From Candidatus Cloacimonadota bacterium (GTDB lineage: Bacteria > Cloacimonadota > Cloacimonadia > Cloacimonadales > Cloacimonadaceae), in NCBI GenBank assembly GCA_012522935.1, contig JAAYJN010000041.1, positions 1-42,644 on the forward strand: a stretch of DNA of 42,644 nt, given 5' to 3'. The notes beneath the pieces are model-generated. The model was given only the letters and a program-made list of their open reading frames with translations, made no database searches and had not been told where the DNA came from. This document shows, piece after piece, positions 17,214-25,529 of the stretch. Each line of letters begins with the position of its first letter. The stretch's first letter is position 1. The position numbers and the translations under genes were made by a program.

Positions 17214-18461
17214 TTACATCTTGATTACCTTTTGCGTGATCATAGTATCTCTGCCTTGAATCTTCAGCAGATACACCCCCGCCGGATTGTTTTTACCATC
17301 CCAGGTAATTGTCTGATTGCCTGCTTGCAGATATCCCAAATCCTCTTGATGGATTAAGCGTCCCCGGATATCATACACAGCCACCTGCAGCCTCTGCGGA
17401 GCTTTGTTGTCAAATTGCAGGGAAATCCGGCTCTGGAAGGGGTTTGGATACACGTTCATCAGTGCGGGCTCATTCATCAAGTCATCATTTGAGGTTGGCT
17501 TGGGCTGCAGCTTCAGATCAGAGGGCATCATCGCCACCGTGTAGGTCTTCACCGTGTTATATGAATGATCCAGTATCTTCACCGTACCATTATCCCCCCA
17601 GTTAGGTTTCAACACAGCCAAGAGGGATTGGTTGCCACACACTTCGGAGCCACCATTCAGGATGGGATTCACAGCTCCTTGGATTATCTCATGGGAAAAG
17701 GGGCTAAAGCTGTAGAGATATTCGCCTCCGGCATCGGATACCAAAGCCAGATCGGGGTTCACAATCATGATTCTGCCGGGAGTGCCACCAAGCGGGAGGG
17801 TTTCTATCAGAGTGTCGGAATTGGTATCTATCACACAGATCGCTCCCGCCATGTTTGCCCAATTCCCCGTGCAGGATACCAAAAGCTTATCTTCATAAGC
17901 TGCCAAATACTGTGGATTGGCGCTCACCGGGATGGTATTTACCAAAGAGAAAGTGTCCAGATCGATCACCGCCACTTCACTGCCCAGATAATTCTGATTG
18001 TAGTCTCCCGCACAGCTCACATAGAGCTTATCACCCATCACCTGCAAGGCTTCCGGGGCTACACCCACGTTCACGCTGCTCTCCACACTGCCAGTCAACG
18101 CATTAACCTTGTACACCTTACCGCTAAACAACCCCGTCGCATACAGCCAATCACCATGCTTGATGGCATCCCAAGGGTTTACATTATTGCCCAGATAGAT
18201 GTTGGAAAGCGTGGCTCCCGTATCCTGGGAAAGCTTTTGGATGACGTTATCTCCCGAATTGACCACCCAGAGATAATCCTCATCGATTATCACTCTATTG
18301 GGAACGTTGCCCAGGCTGGCAAAGGTGTTATTCACCTGATCTGTACTGGTGTCAATCCGGCTCAGGGTGCGGGATTGGGAATTTACCACATACAGGATTT
18401 CCGCATGCATGGCGCCCAAAACAAGCAGTAACATCACGCTAAGTATTGTTTTTATTCTCAT
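17214..18461 (-). CDS. Secreted YVTN beta-propeller protein with T9SS tail (BtuG-like)
   Basis: A 415-residue protein with a Sec signal peptide (MRIKTILSVMLLLVLGAMHA), no lipobox cysteine, then about 300 residues of YVTN/YncE-type blades (ILYVVNSQSRTLSRIDT, YLWVVNSGDNVIQKL, KLYVSCAGDYNQN, CVIDTNSDTLIETLPLGG) and a T9SS type A sorting tail from about 333 (LMNVYPNPFQSRISLQF ... GVYLLKIQGRD). It starts 1 base after the stop of the BtuB-like receptor gene and has its SD (AAGGAG) at that gene's end, so both are expressed from the cobalamin riboswitch. In Bacteroides the propeller lipoprotein BtuG captures B12 on the cell surface over BtuB; the same role is inferred here. Direct sequence relation to BtuG could not be tested. 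Confidence 0.85.
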   Translation of the reverse strand: MRIKTILSVMLLLVLGAMHAEILYVVNSQSRTLSRIDTSTDQVNNTFASLGNVPNRVIIDEDYLWVVNSGDNVIQKLSQDTGATLSNIYLGNNVNPWDAIKHGDWLYATGLFSGKVYKVNALTGSVESSVNVGVAPEALQVMGDKLYVSCAGDYNQNYLGSEVAVIDLDTFSLVNTIPVSANPQYLAAYEDKLLVSCTGNWANMAGAICVIDTNSDTLIETLPLGGTPGRIMIVNPDLALVSDAGGEYLYSFSPFSHEIIQGAVNPILNGGSEVCGNQSLLAVLKPNWGDNGTVKILDHSYNTVKTYTVAMMPSDLKLQPKPTSNDDLMNEPALMNVYPNPFQSRISLQFDNKAPQRLQVAVYDIRGRLIHQEDLGYLQAGNQTITWDGKNNPAGVYLLKIQGRDTMITQKVIKM

Positions 18462-18462
18462 T

Positions 18463-20622
18463 TTATTCTCCTTTATTCATTTTATAACTGAGGGTCAAGC
18501 CCGCCATCCAGTTAAACCCCGGCTGGGGCGTGGCGGCATAGATTTCATAGTGCTTATCCAGGATGTTATTCAGCTTCAGATTCAGGTTCACTTCCACGCC
18601 CCGAATCTGTCGCTTCCAGTATATCCCCGCATCCAGATTATCGAATGCATCCAATGGATCTATCAGATTATCAACCGTACTATACTGTTCTCCCGTAAAG
18701 CCATAGCGCAAGGACGCTCCAAAATCTGCATGGTGAAATGCCAGCTCCACCCCGGCTTTATAGGCGGGAGTGTACACCAATCTTTTATTATAAGTGGGCA
18801 GATATGCTCCACTTTCATTCTTGCTCTTATCAATCGCCTTGGTTTTGGTAAAGGAAGCGGAGAGCGTGAACAGCTTGTCCAAAGGGATTTTAGCTTCCAC
18901 CTCCAGATTGGAGATCTGGGCATTGCCCACGTTAAAGGGCTTCCAGCTCATCCCATTCAGATAATACTGTCGCCATTGGATCAGCTCTTCCACCCAGTTT
19001 TGATACCAGGCAAGCTTGATAAATGACGAGCCGCTATTCAACAGGGCATAGAGATTATAACCCAAAGACTTTTCGTCCTTCAGGTCCGGATTCCCTTGCG
19101 TTTGTGAATCCCCAATCCAATACATATCATACAGCGAAGGTCTGGAAAACCCGGTGCCCACATAGCCTCCCAAGGTGATTTGCGGATTGGTGGGCAGCTT
19201 CAATTCTTCCTCTAACCTCCAGGTGGCGTTGATCAAGCTGTTACCGTAATCCAGCCGGAAAGCAGCCCTCGTATCGCTCAATAGAGTAAAGGGAAAGCTC
19301 AGCTGTTGCATCTTCAGTGCCAAGGCGGCATTGTCCCTGTTGCCATTCTGTTTTCCACCTGCCAGCCTATTGATAAATTCATAATTGTAACGCTGCACCT
19401 CCAAATCCAAACCCAGTTGCGTGTCTTTATAGGCAAATCTATTGCCCATCCTCAAGCCTTGGTCTGTCTGCTTTTGCGTATAATTGCCCCTATTGATGGC
19501 AATGGTGGGTTGCATATTGCGATAGGTGCTGCCATCATTATTCAACCACAAGCTGTATTCCTGAGTAAGAGCATCCATCACAAAGGTACCGTGCAGCTTA
19601 TGCTGCTGATATTCGCCCACCAGTTCCGCATCATCATACAGCTCCAAAAAGTTGATGGGACCCGGCAATTCACGGTCAAACCACCCCGCATTCAGGCTGT
19701 AATCAAGCTGCAGTTTTTCTTTGTTATAACCTGTCTTCAGAAAGAGATTGTGCGCTTTCTTACGGTTATGAAGGCGTGTGGGTGGATTCTGTTCCAGCCA
19801 GTATTCGGGCGTAGTGTAAGGGAAGTCATTCATAGCATCATAATAGGAGTATTCCCCCGCCAAGGAGAATCTTCTGTTTTGCACATTGCCCCCGATGCTT
19901 TGGCTCCACATTCCAAAAGAACCCACCCCGGTTTTCAATTCCGCTTCCCATGCCGGCTGGCTTGCCGCTTTCTTGCTGTGAATATGGATGATGCCACCGA
20001 TGGCGGAAGAGCCCCCGTAGGCAGAGGCATTGCCCTTGATGATCTCGATATAATCCACTTGGTTCAAGGGGATTTTGCCAAAATCAAATGCCTCTCCGGA
20101 ACTGCTGATCACCACATTGTCCATCAACACCAGGCTGTGCCGTCCCAGATTACCCAAAATAGATACCGTCTGCCGCTCTCCCGTCAAACGCAAGTCTGTA
20201 CTGCCAAAAGCAGCACTCTCCTGCAAGAGATCTGCCACGCCCAGCGCTGGAGCATTGGTATCAGGATATATCAAATCTGCTCCCAAAGACGGACTGGGTG
20301 GCAGCTCTGCCTTCACCCACACGGTGGGCAACACTATCTCCTGGCTTTGCATCACAATTGTATTCCCAATACGGTGCCGGGAGAGGGTGATGCTATCATA
20401 GCCAATACGGGAGAAATATAGGGAGTCTGCCGGATTATCAAGCTGGAAATAACCTTGGGTGTCGCTGTAAATAAAACTACGCTTATCCGTCACGAATACC
20501 GATTCTATGGGCTTCCCCTTGGTATCCAATATTTGTGCCCTAATAGCCGTCACAGCCTGTGGCAGCAGCCACAATAGCCCCATCAAGGCGATTAACGCCC
20601 CGCCTCTCATAATCCGTCTCAT
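18463..20622 (-). CDS. btuB: BtuB-like TonB-dependent cobalamin receptor
   Basis: A 719-residue outer-membrane receptor. A signal peptide (about 1-28) is followed by a carboxypeptidase-regulatory-like domain (about 28-95, with IRAQILDTKGKPIESVFVTDK), a plug domain (about 120-225, with LVLMDNVVISSS and VDYIEIIKGNASAYGGSSAIGGIIHI), and a beta-barrel region to the end. The receptor family imports vitamin B12 or siderophores using TonB energy. Assignment to cobalamin comes from the cobalamin riboswitch at 20701-20872 in the leader. GAGGTGA stands before the ATG. The next gene, one base away, encodes a surface propeller protein. The C-terminus ends YKMNKGE rather than in an aromatic residue, which is unusual for an outer-membrane barrel. 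Confidence 0.9.
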   Translation of the reverse strand: MRRIMRGGALIALMGLLWLLPQAVTAIRAQILDTKGKPIESVFVTDKRSFIYSDTQGYFQLDNPADSLYFSRIGYDSITLSRHRIGNTIVMQSQEIVLPTVWVKAELPPSPSLGADLIYPDTNAPALGVADLLQESAAFGSTDLRLTGERQTVSILGNLGRHSLVLMDNVVISSSGEAFDFGKIPLNQVDYIEIIKGNASAYGGSSAIGGIIHIHSKKAASQPAWEAELKTGVGSFGMWSQSIGGNVQNRRFSLAGEYSYYDAMNDFPYTTPEYWLEQNPPTRLHNRKKAHNLFLKTGYNKEKLQLDYSLNAGWFDRELPGPINFLELYDDAELVGEYQQHKLHGTFVMDALTQEYSLWLNNDGSTYRNMQPTIAINRGNYTQKQTDQGLRMGNRFAYKDTQLGLDLEVQRYNYEFINRLAGGKQNGNRDNAALALKMQQLSFPFTLLSDTRAAFRLDYGNSLINATWRLEEELKLPTNPQITLGGYVGTGFSRPSLYDMYWIGDSQTQGNPDLKDEKSLGYNLYALLNSGSSFIKLAWYQNWVEELIQWRQYYLNGMSWKPFNVGNAQISNLEVEAKIPLDKLFTLSASFTKTKAIDKSKNESGAYLPTYNKRLVYTPAYKAGVELAFHHADFGASLRYGFTGEQYSTVDNLIDPLDAFDNLDAGIYWKRQIRGVEVNLNLKLNNILDKHYEIYAATPQPGFNWMAGLTLSYKMNKGE

Positions 20623-20700
20623 TGGTTCACCTCATTTTATCTATTGTGACTTGAGATGAACACTTCGGTTCACACCAATCCTTCCGTAGGTGGAATACCG

Positions 20701-20872
20701 AACTTGTTGGCAGGTTTCCTGGCTTACAGCGGTTTGCAAAATATGCCTCAAAGAGCCTTCCCATCCCACAGGGACAGTGGCTCTTTGAACCTTTAATGCT
20801 GTTTACAGTGGCGGAGACCGCTTCCGTCTTTCACGGAATTCCCTATTACCTTGTGCAAAGCACCATCAAGTC
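20701..20872 (-). ncRNA. Cobalamin (adenosylcobalamin) riboswitch
   Basis: Read on the - strand, the leader shows the conserved elements in order: an ACTTG/CAAGT P1 pair closing the domain (20867-20871 with 20702-20706), AATAGGGAA, a TCCGTGAAAGACGGAAGC arm, CCGCCACTGTAA, a long GAGCC...GGCTC arm containing TGGGAAGG, and the B12 box AAGCCAGGAAACCTGCC (20709-20725). It is 80 bases upstream of the BtuB-like gene. Binding of cobalamin would repress the receptor and propeller genes. A downstream hairpin loop holding ACCT could pair with the AGGT of the SD, so control at translation is plausible. Confidence 0.95.
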
Positions 20873-20882
20873 ACTATGAGAC

Positions 20883-20910
20883 ATTATATAGGCATTGGCA
20901 AATCGGTCAA
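20883..20910 (-). promoter_or_regulatory. Promoter of the B12 operon
   Basis: On the - strand TTGACC (20905-20910) and a perfect TATAAT (20883-20888) are 16 bases apart, directly before the riboswitch. Transcription would start near 20876, a few bases ahead of the P1 stem, which fits a riboswitch leader. The 20623-20986 gap is thus fully explained by leader, riboswitch, promoter and the htpG terminator. Confidence 0.8.
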
Positions 20911-20930
20911 TCCTTATTTTGCCCATAATA

Positions 20931-20963
20931 ATAAAAATGCCGTACCCACAGTGTGAATACGGC
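20931..20963 (-). terminator. Intrinsic terminator of htpG
   Basis: On the - strand GCCGTA (20958-20963) pairs with TACGGC (20939-20944) across a 13-base loop and is followed by ATTTTTATT. It lies 24 bases after the htpG stop and ahead of the B12 operon promoter. Confidence 0.8.
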
Positions 20964-20986
20964 TTTTGAGATGGTTTATGAGGGTC

Positions 20987-22978
20987 TTATTGGATCAATG
21001 CCAACACCTTATTGGCATCTGTGATAAATTCTTTTAGTTCTTTGCCTGTAAATGGCTTTTGCTCCAAGAGGGAGAGCTTGTGGATATAAGAGCAAAGGGC
21101 TGTTACTTCCTCAGCTTTACCCGCTTCATCCAGTTCCAAGATTTTTGTGATGATGGGGTTCTCTTTGTTGATTACCAGGGTGTGATATTTCAGCATTTCA
21201 GACATACCTTCACCGCCCAATCTGCCCATATCATGCCAACGGCGCATCTGCTCGCTAAATACTATCATGGAAGGGATATCAGCACTCTTTAGGGATTTCA
21301 CTTCCACGCTCAATTCTTTATAAGCGTGTTTCATCAGCTCATCCCAAGCAGCTTTGCCCAATTTCTTAACGGCCTCTGCGGGCAATTCAAAGGGCTCCAG
21401 CAAGGTTTGTTCGCCCTGATGATTGAGGTGGGGAGCCAAAATCTCGGCAGCTTCCGGATATTTCTTAAAGTATTCCTTGATGCTTTCCTCGCCAAAAGAA
21501 GCTTCCACCTTTTGCCCCAAACTGCGGTAAAAGATGGATTGCAGGTGGTGGATTACATCTTCATCAGCTGCTTCCGTCTGGTTTTCCAACAGCTCATTCA
21601 CCTCGCTATCCACGCGGATAAATTCCACATTGTCCAAGGAGTGTTCCAGCTTCCCAAATACATGGGTATCCAAGGGTGTGGCCTGATAGATCACTTCAAG
21701 ACCCTGCTCTTTCATCAGGTTCAAATAGCTCACCTGTGTATCTTCACTGGCGGCATACCAAATCCGTGTCTTGCCTTCATTTACCTGGTTGCGGGTCTTG
21801 TATTCCTCCACCGTCACATAATCTCCAGACGCTGTTTTGAAGATTACCATATCCTTCATCGCATTATAAAAATCATCTTCTTTCAGCAAGCCATATTTGA
21901 TAAAGGCCTGGATGTCTTCCCAGTATTCCTCATATTTTTTGCGGTCTTCTTTGAAGGTTTCGCTAAAGTGGTCTGCCACCTTTTTGATGATATACTTATT
22001 GATTTTTTGCACCTGGCTGTCGTTTTGCAAAAAGCTGCGGGATACATTGAGGGGGATATCCGGAATATCGATGCCGCCTTTGAGCAGCAATAGGAAGTCT
22101 GGGATCAAATCTTCCAGGTTGTCTGCCACAAAGACGTTGTTACAAAACAGTTTCACCTGCCCCTTATAATAGTCCGGTTCATTGCGCAATTGAGGGAAAT
22201 AGAGGATGCCTTTCAGGTTGAAGGGGAAATCCACATTGAGGTGAATCCAGAAAACTGGGTCTTTGTAATCATGGAATACATCCTTGTAAAATTGCTTGTA
22301 TTCCTCCTCTGTCACATCCTTGGGTTTGCGGTTCCACAGCGCTTCCTGAACGTTTACCTGCTCGTCTTTATACATGATCGGCCAGGGCAGGAAGTTGCAA
22401 TAACGCTCCAAGATCTCCCTGATCTTGCCTTCGTTTGCATATTCTTCAGATTCTTTATTGAAGTGAACGGTGATGGTGGTGCCCACTTCCTTGCGCTTGC
22501 CATCCTTCATGGTGTATTCTGTGCTGCCATCACACTCCCAAAAAGCCGCCTTGCTGCCTTCTTCCCATGAGAGCGAATCGATGGTCACCTTGTCCGCCAC
22601 CATAAAAGATGAATAAAAGCCCAAGCCAAAGTGACCAATGATATTGGCTTGCACATCCTTAAATTTATTTATAAAGTCCTCAGCGCCGGAAAAGGCAATC
22701 TGATTGATAAATTTACGGATTTCCTCAGCGGTCATCCCAATGCCGGTATCTATTATCTGCAGGGTCTTCTTCTTTTCATCCAGCTTGATTTCCACCTTCA
22801 TCTCTTCTGCCTTAAAATCAGGATCAGCATATTTACGCTTATTGATGGCGTCCATAGCGTTGGAAACCAATTCCCTCAAAAAGATATCATGCTGTGAATA
22901 CAGCCACTTTTTGATAATGGGAAAGATGTTTTCTGTGTGGATGCTCAGTGCACCCTTTTCCACTTTCTTCTCTGCCAT
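20987..22978 (-). CDS. htpG: Molecular chaperone HtpG (Hsp90)
   Basis: A 663-residue Hsp90. The N-terminal GHKL ATPase domain has FLRELVSNAMDAI (Asn of the Bergerat fold), IIDTGIGMT and FGLGFYSSFMVA; the middle domain includes LKGILYFPQL and IPLNVSRSFLQND; the C-terminal dimerisation region follows from about 540. Length is close to the bacterial norm (about 620-680). Cytoplasmic, acts late in protein folding with DnaK. It has its own promoter (23019-23046) and terminator, and stands as a single-gene unit. The upstream region holds the second copy of the palindromic repeat; no CIRCE element seen. Confidence 0.97.
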   Translation of the reverse strand: MAEKKVEKGALSIHTENIFPIIKKWLYSQHDIFLRELVSNAMDAINKRKYADPDFKAEEMKVEIKLDEKKKTLQIIDTGIGMTAEEIRKFINQIAFSGAEDFINKFKDVQANIIGHFGLGFYSSFMVADKVTIDSLSWEEGSKAAFWECDGSTEYTMKDGKRKEVGTTITVHFNKESEEYANEGKIREILERYCNFLPWPIMYKDEQVNVQEALWNRKPKDVTEEEYKQFYKDVFHDYKDPVFWIHLNVDFPFNLKGILYFPQLRNEPDYYKGQVKLFCNNVFVADNLEDLIPDFLLLLKGGIDIPDIPLNVSRSFLQNDSQVQKINKYIIKKVADHFSETFKEDRKKYEEYWEDIQAFIKYGLLKEDDFYNAMKDMVIFKTASGDYVTVEEYKTRNQVNEGKTRIWYAASEDTQVSYLNLMKEQGLEVIYQATPLDTHVFGKLEHSLDNVEFIRVDSEVNELLENQTEAADEDVIHHLQSIFYRSLGQKVEASFGEESIKEYFKKYPEAAEILAPHLNHQGEQTLLEPFELPAEAVKKLGKAAWDELMKHAYKELSVEVKSLKSADIPSMIVFSEQMRRWHDMGRLGGEGMSEMLKYHTLVINKENPIITKILELDEAGKAEEVTALCSYIHKLSLLEQKPFTGKELKEFITDANKVLALIQ

Positions 22979-23018
22979 TATTATCTCCTAATCTGGTTTT
23001 TACTTACTTCTGATAGAC

Positions 23019-23046
23019 AAGATATCCGGGTTCCGACTTTTGTCAA
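23019..23046 (-). promoter_or_regulatory. Promoter of htpG
   Basis: On the - strand TTGACA (23041-23046) and TATCTT (23019-23024) are 16 bases apart, about 40 bases upstream of the start. A perfect -35 box with a fair -10. Confidence 0.65.
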
Positions 23047-23103
23047 GCGTAAACTTAGCAGACGGTGGATGGGAGTGCTTATATTGTGGCTCCCCTATTC
23101 CTT

Positions 23104-23180
23104 CCCTATTAACCACCCTTGTCTCTCCCTTGTCTCACCCTTGTCTTGACAAAGGAGGCACAAAGGAGAGCAAAGGGCAA
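23104..23180. repeat. Dispersed palindromic intergenic repeat, copy 2
   Basis: The left arm TTAACCACCCTTGTCTCTCC at 23109-23128 equals that of copies 1 and 3, followed by CTTGTCTCACCCTTGTC; the right arm (GACAAAGGAGGCACAAAGG ... AGGGCAA) is degraded. It sits about 60 bases upstream of the htpG -35 box in a divergent intergenic region of 385 bases. The remaining part, 23181-23363, is the leader of the lipoprotein gene; no clear promoter was seen there. Confidence 0.8.
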
Positions 23181-23363
23181 CAAGTGGCATAACTATCTGA
23201 AAAATAGATGATAAAGCAATGCATCACCATTGGAGGCAGAAGATAATGTGATAAATGAAGCTTTATAGGAATGGATATTGCATCTTGGAAATGTTACAAG
23301 GCCGAAAGAGAAGAGAAGCTCTCGCAAACAGAAAACTATACAGACCGGCCACTGAGGTAAGAA

Positions 23364-24380
23364 ATGACCAAGAAAACAATGTTATTTGTCTCGTTGATAG
23401 TGCTGCTCCTCATTGGAGCTTGCGCCAAACGTAGCACAGCCCCGGAACACAGCAAGATGTTGGAACTCATCAAAGAGGTGCCGATGATAGGCCCTCCCAA
23501 AGAGTTTAGCGCAGATGACAGGTATGTGTATGTGGCCACAGAACAATGTGGATTGAACGTGATAGACACCCAAACCTGGCAAAGCCGTTGGTGGGATGAG
23601 CTGCATCCCGGTGGCTCTGATTCCCAGCTGCGCCTCATCCGTCGCGCCTCCATGGTGCCAGAACACAATCTGCTCTTTTTGGGAGAATTTGACGCTGCGG
23701 ACAAGATTCGCATTGTGAATACCAGCAATCAAGACTCTCTCAAGCTGCACGATTCCATCACAGGGGATACAGACAACCTGAAACAGATCATGTTCCGCGC
23801 CATCAATGACCCTGCCGGCAATGATATCATTGAAGGCTATTTTGGCGTCTCCCGTTCGCTCACCTACAGCAGATACGATGGTAATTTTTATATAGGCAGA
23901 ACCTGGATCATTGAATATATCCCCGGCACCGTCTCCGGCTTTGATATCACAGACCAGCATGCGGTGATAGCCGTCTCCCAGCGCGGTTTGGTGATCTATG
24001 ATCTTGAGACCCGTCAGCTTGTGGGGCAAATCTACGTTCCCGGTGAAGCCTTGGCGGTGAAGGTGAAGGGCAATTATGCCTATGTGGCTTGCCGTCAAAA
24101 CGGCTTTAGGGTGGTGGATATCTCCAACCCTGCAGCTCCTGTGCTGAAAGGCTCATACGATACCAGCGGCTACGCCACCAGCGTGGATGTGAAAGATAAT
24201 CTGGCGATTGTGAGCTCTGGCGGTGGCGGTGTGTATCTGTTTGATATCACCAATCCCGACGCCCCTGTCCTCAAAGAAAACCTCACCTCTGCCGGCTATA
24301 CAAACTATGCTGCTTTCTGGAAAGATATGGCAGTGGTGGCTTCCCGTGATCAAGGGATGAGATTTTACCGTATTAGATAA
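23364..24380 (+). CDS. LVIVD-repeat (beta-propeller) lipoprotein
   Basis: A 338-residue lipoprotein: the signal sequence MTKKTMLFVSLIVLLLIGAC ends in a lipobox with Cys20. The mature part holds repeats of the LVIVD type, clearest as YAYVACRQNGFRVVDISNPAAP and NLAIVSSGGGGVYLFDITNPDAP near the C-terminus, and YVYVATEQCGLNVID near the N-terminus, forming a propeller. Function unknown; such proteins are often surface or periplasmic binding modules. GAGGTAAGAA precedes the ATG. It is monocistronic, divergent from htpG, with a terminator after it. No T9SS tail. Confidence 0.83.
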   Translation: MTKKTMLFVSLIVLLLIGACAKRSTAPEHSKMLELIKEVPMIGPPKEFSADDRYVYVATEQCGLNVIDTQTWQSRWWDELHPGGSDSQLRLIRRASMVPEHNLLFLGEFDAADKIRIVNTSNQDSLKLHDSITGDTDNLKQIMFRAINDPAGNDIIEGYFGVSRSLTYSRYDGNFYIGRTWIIEYIPGTVSGFDITDQHAVIAVSQRGLVIYDLETRQLVGQIYVPGEALAVKVKGNYAYVACRQNGFRVVDISNPAAPVLKGSYDTSGYATSVDVKDNLAIVSSGGGGVYLFDITNPDAPVLKENLTSAGYTNYAAFWKDMAVVASRDQGMRFYRIR

Positions 24381-24402
24381 AAAGACCTATTGGATGATAT
24401 AG

Positions 24403-24437
24403 TGTGAGCGGTCTGAAGCGGGCTGCTCACATTTTTT
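24403..24437 (+). terminator. Intrinsic terminator after the LVIVD lipoprotein gene
   Basis: TGTGAGC (24403-24409) pairs with GCTCACA (24425-24431), followed by TTTTTT. On the opposite strand there is no T-tract directly after the stem, so it fits the + strand gene; the convergent binding-protein gene ends 13 bases further right and may use it weakly. Confidence 0.8.
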
Positions 24438-24449
24438 GTGGGGCAAGTT

Positions 24450-25529
24450 TTAGTCGTAGAAGATAACGCTGGGGTTTGTGATATCTTCCCAAAACTGAAA
24501 CCATTCTGGCAGGTTCTCCTCTACAAGATTTTCTGATAAACGGGTGTTTACCACAAAAGAGCTGATGGGAATGCGGGCAAAATCGAAGGGCAAAGGAGTT
24601 TTGGAATTGGCAGGGAAGAGCCCCAGTTTATAGATCACCATGGTTTGTGCCTGTGTATCCAAGAGATAATTGATAAAGTTCTCTGCCATCAATGGATGGG
24701 TAGCCGCGATAGGGATGGCCGCTGATTCGCTGTATTGCCAAGAGCCTTCCTTGAATAAACTGTGGTTGTAGCTGGTCTGTAATTGCTGGGTTTCCTGCAG
24801 CCAATAAGCGGTGCTGTTATAGCCAATAATCATGCCAACTTTGCCGGCTTGCAAGGCGCTTACCGCCTCATCATAGCTGGAGTACACGTCACGGATATTC
24901 TTGCGGATGCTCTTCCACAGCATTTCGTATCCAGAATCCCCAAATAGAGCACGAGTCCAAAATAAGGTGCCTCTGCCCTCGCCATTATGCTGGGCTGAAC
25001 AGATGCCCAATTGACGAAAATAGCGGGCATCCTGCAGCTCCCCAAAGGATTCCGGGGCTTTGGCAAACACCTCGGTATTATACACAAGGCACAGATTGGC
25101 ATAGCCGTAGGGCACGAGACGCTTTTGGGCATCAGGGATCAAGTCCCTGCTGAGATTGAAGCGGGAAAAGCCCTCGATGGGAGCAAAAAGCGAGCGGCTT
25201 GAATCCAGCCATGTGAAGGCATTATCCAAGCCCATCACCACATCCACATGGGAGGATTTGCCCTCTATTTGCAAAGTATCCAAGAGGGAGGGGATATCCT
25301 CAAAGATGCGCAGCTTCACGGTGCAATTATATTTGTCCTTAAACTCTTTGAATACGGCATCTTCAAAGCCACGCAGGCGGATGTGTTTGGGTGCCCAAAC
25401 GTTTAACTCGCTGGCAGGTAGCTGAGGTGTGTCAGTTTGCCCAGCCGGCTTTGGGCTGTCCTTCTTGCCACAGGCCCCCAGCATGATGAGGAGGGTGATG
25501 ACAATCAGAAAGCGCAGGTGTCTTATCAC
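24450..25529 (-). CDS. Thiamine-type periplasmic binding lipoprotein (TbpA-like)
   Basis: A 359-residue extracellular solute-binding protein of the spermidine/thiamine class. The GTG start gives a clean lipoprotein signal (VIRHLRFLIVITLLIMLGAC, Cys20). Motifs resembling TbpA are IEGKSSHVDVVMGLDNAF, RLVPYGYANLCLVYNTEVF and ALQAGKVGMIIGYNSTAYW. The frame is open to an ATG at 25550, but GGAG lies properly before the GTG, which overlaps the mlaE stop as GTGA; the ATG lacks an SD. No permease or ATPase gene follows; the operon ends here. The ligand could be thiamine, another vitamin or a sulfonate. Orphan status inside a replication and CoA operon is odd. Confidence 0.8.
   Translation of the reverse strand: MIRHLRFLIVITLLIMLGACGKKDSPKPAGQTDTPQLPASELNVWAPKHIRLRGFEDAVFKEFKDKYNCTVKLRIFEDIPSLLDTLQIEGKSSHVDVVMGLDNAFTWLDSSRSLFAPIEGFSRFNLSRDLIPDAQKRLVPYGYANLCLVYNTEVFAKAPESFGELQDARYFRQLGICSAQHNGEGRGTLFWTRALFGDSGYEMLWKSIRKNIRDVYSSYDEAVSALQAGKVGMIIGYNSTAYWLQETQQLQTSYNHSLFKEGSWQYSESAAIPIAATHPLMAENFINYLLDTQAQTMVIYKLGLFPANSKTPLPFDFARIPISSFVVNTRLSENLVEENLPEWFQFWEDITNPSVIFYD

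Noticed and set aside
19306-20421. Open frame of 371 codons on the + strand
   Set aside because: Antisense to the BtuB-like gene, no SD and no domain; a shadow frame.
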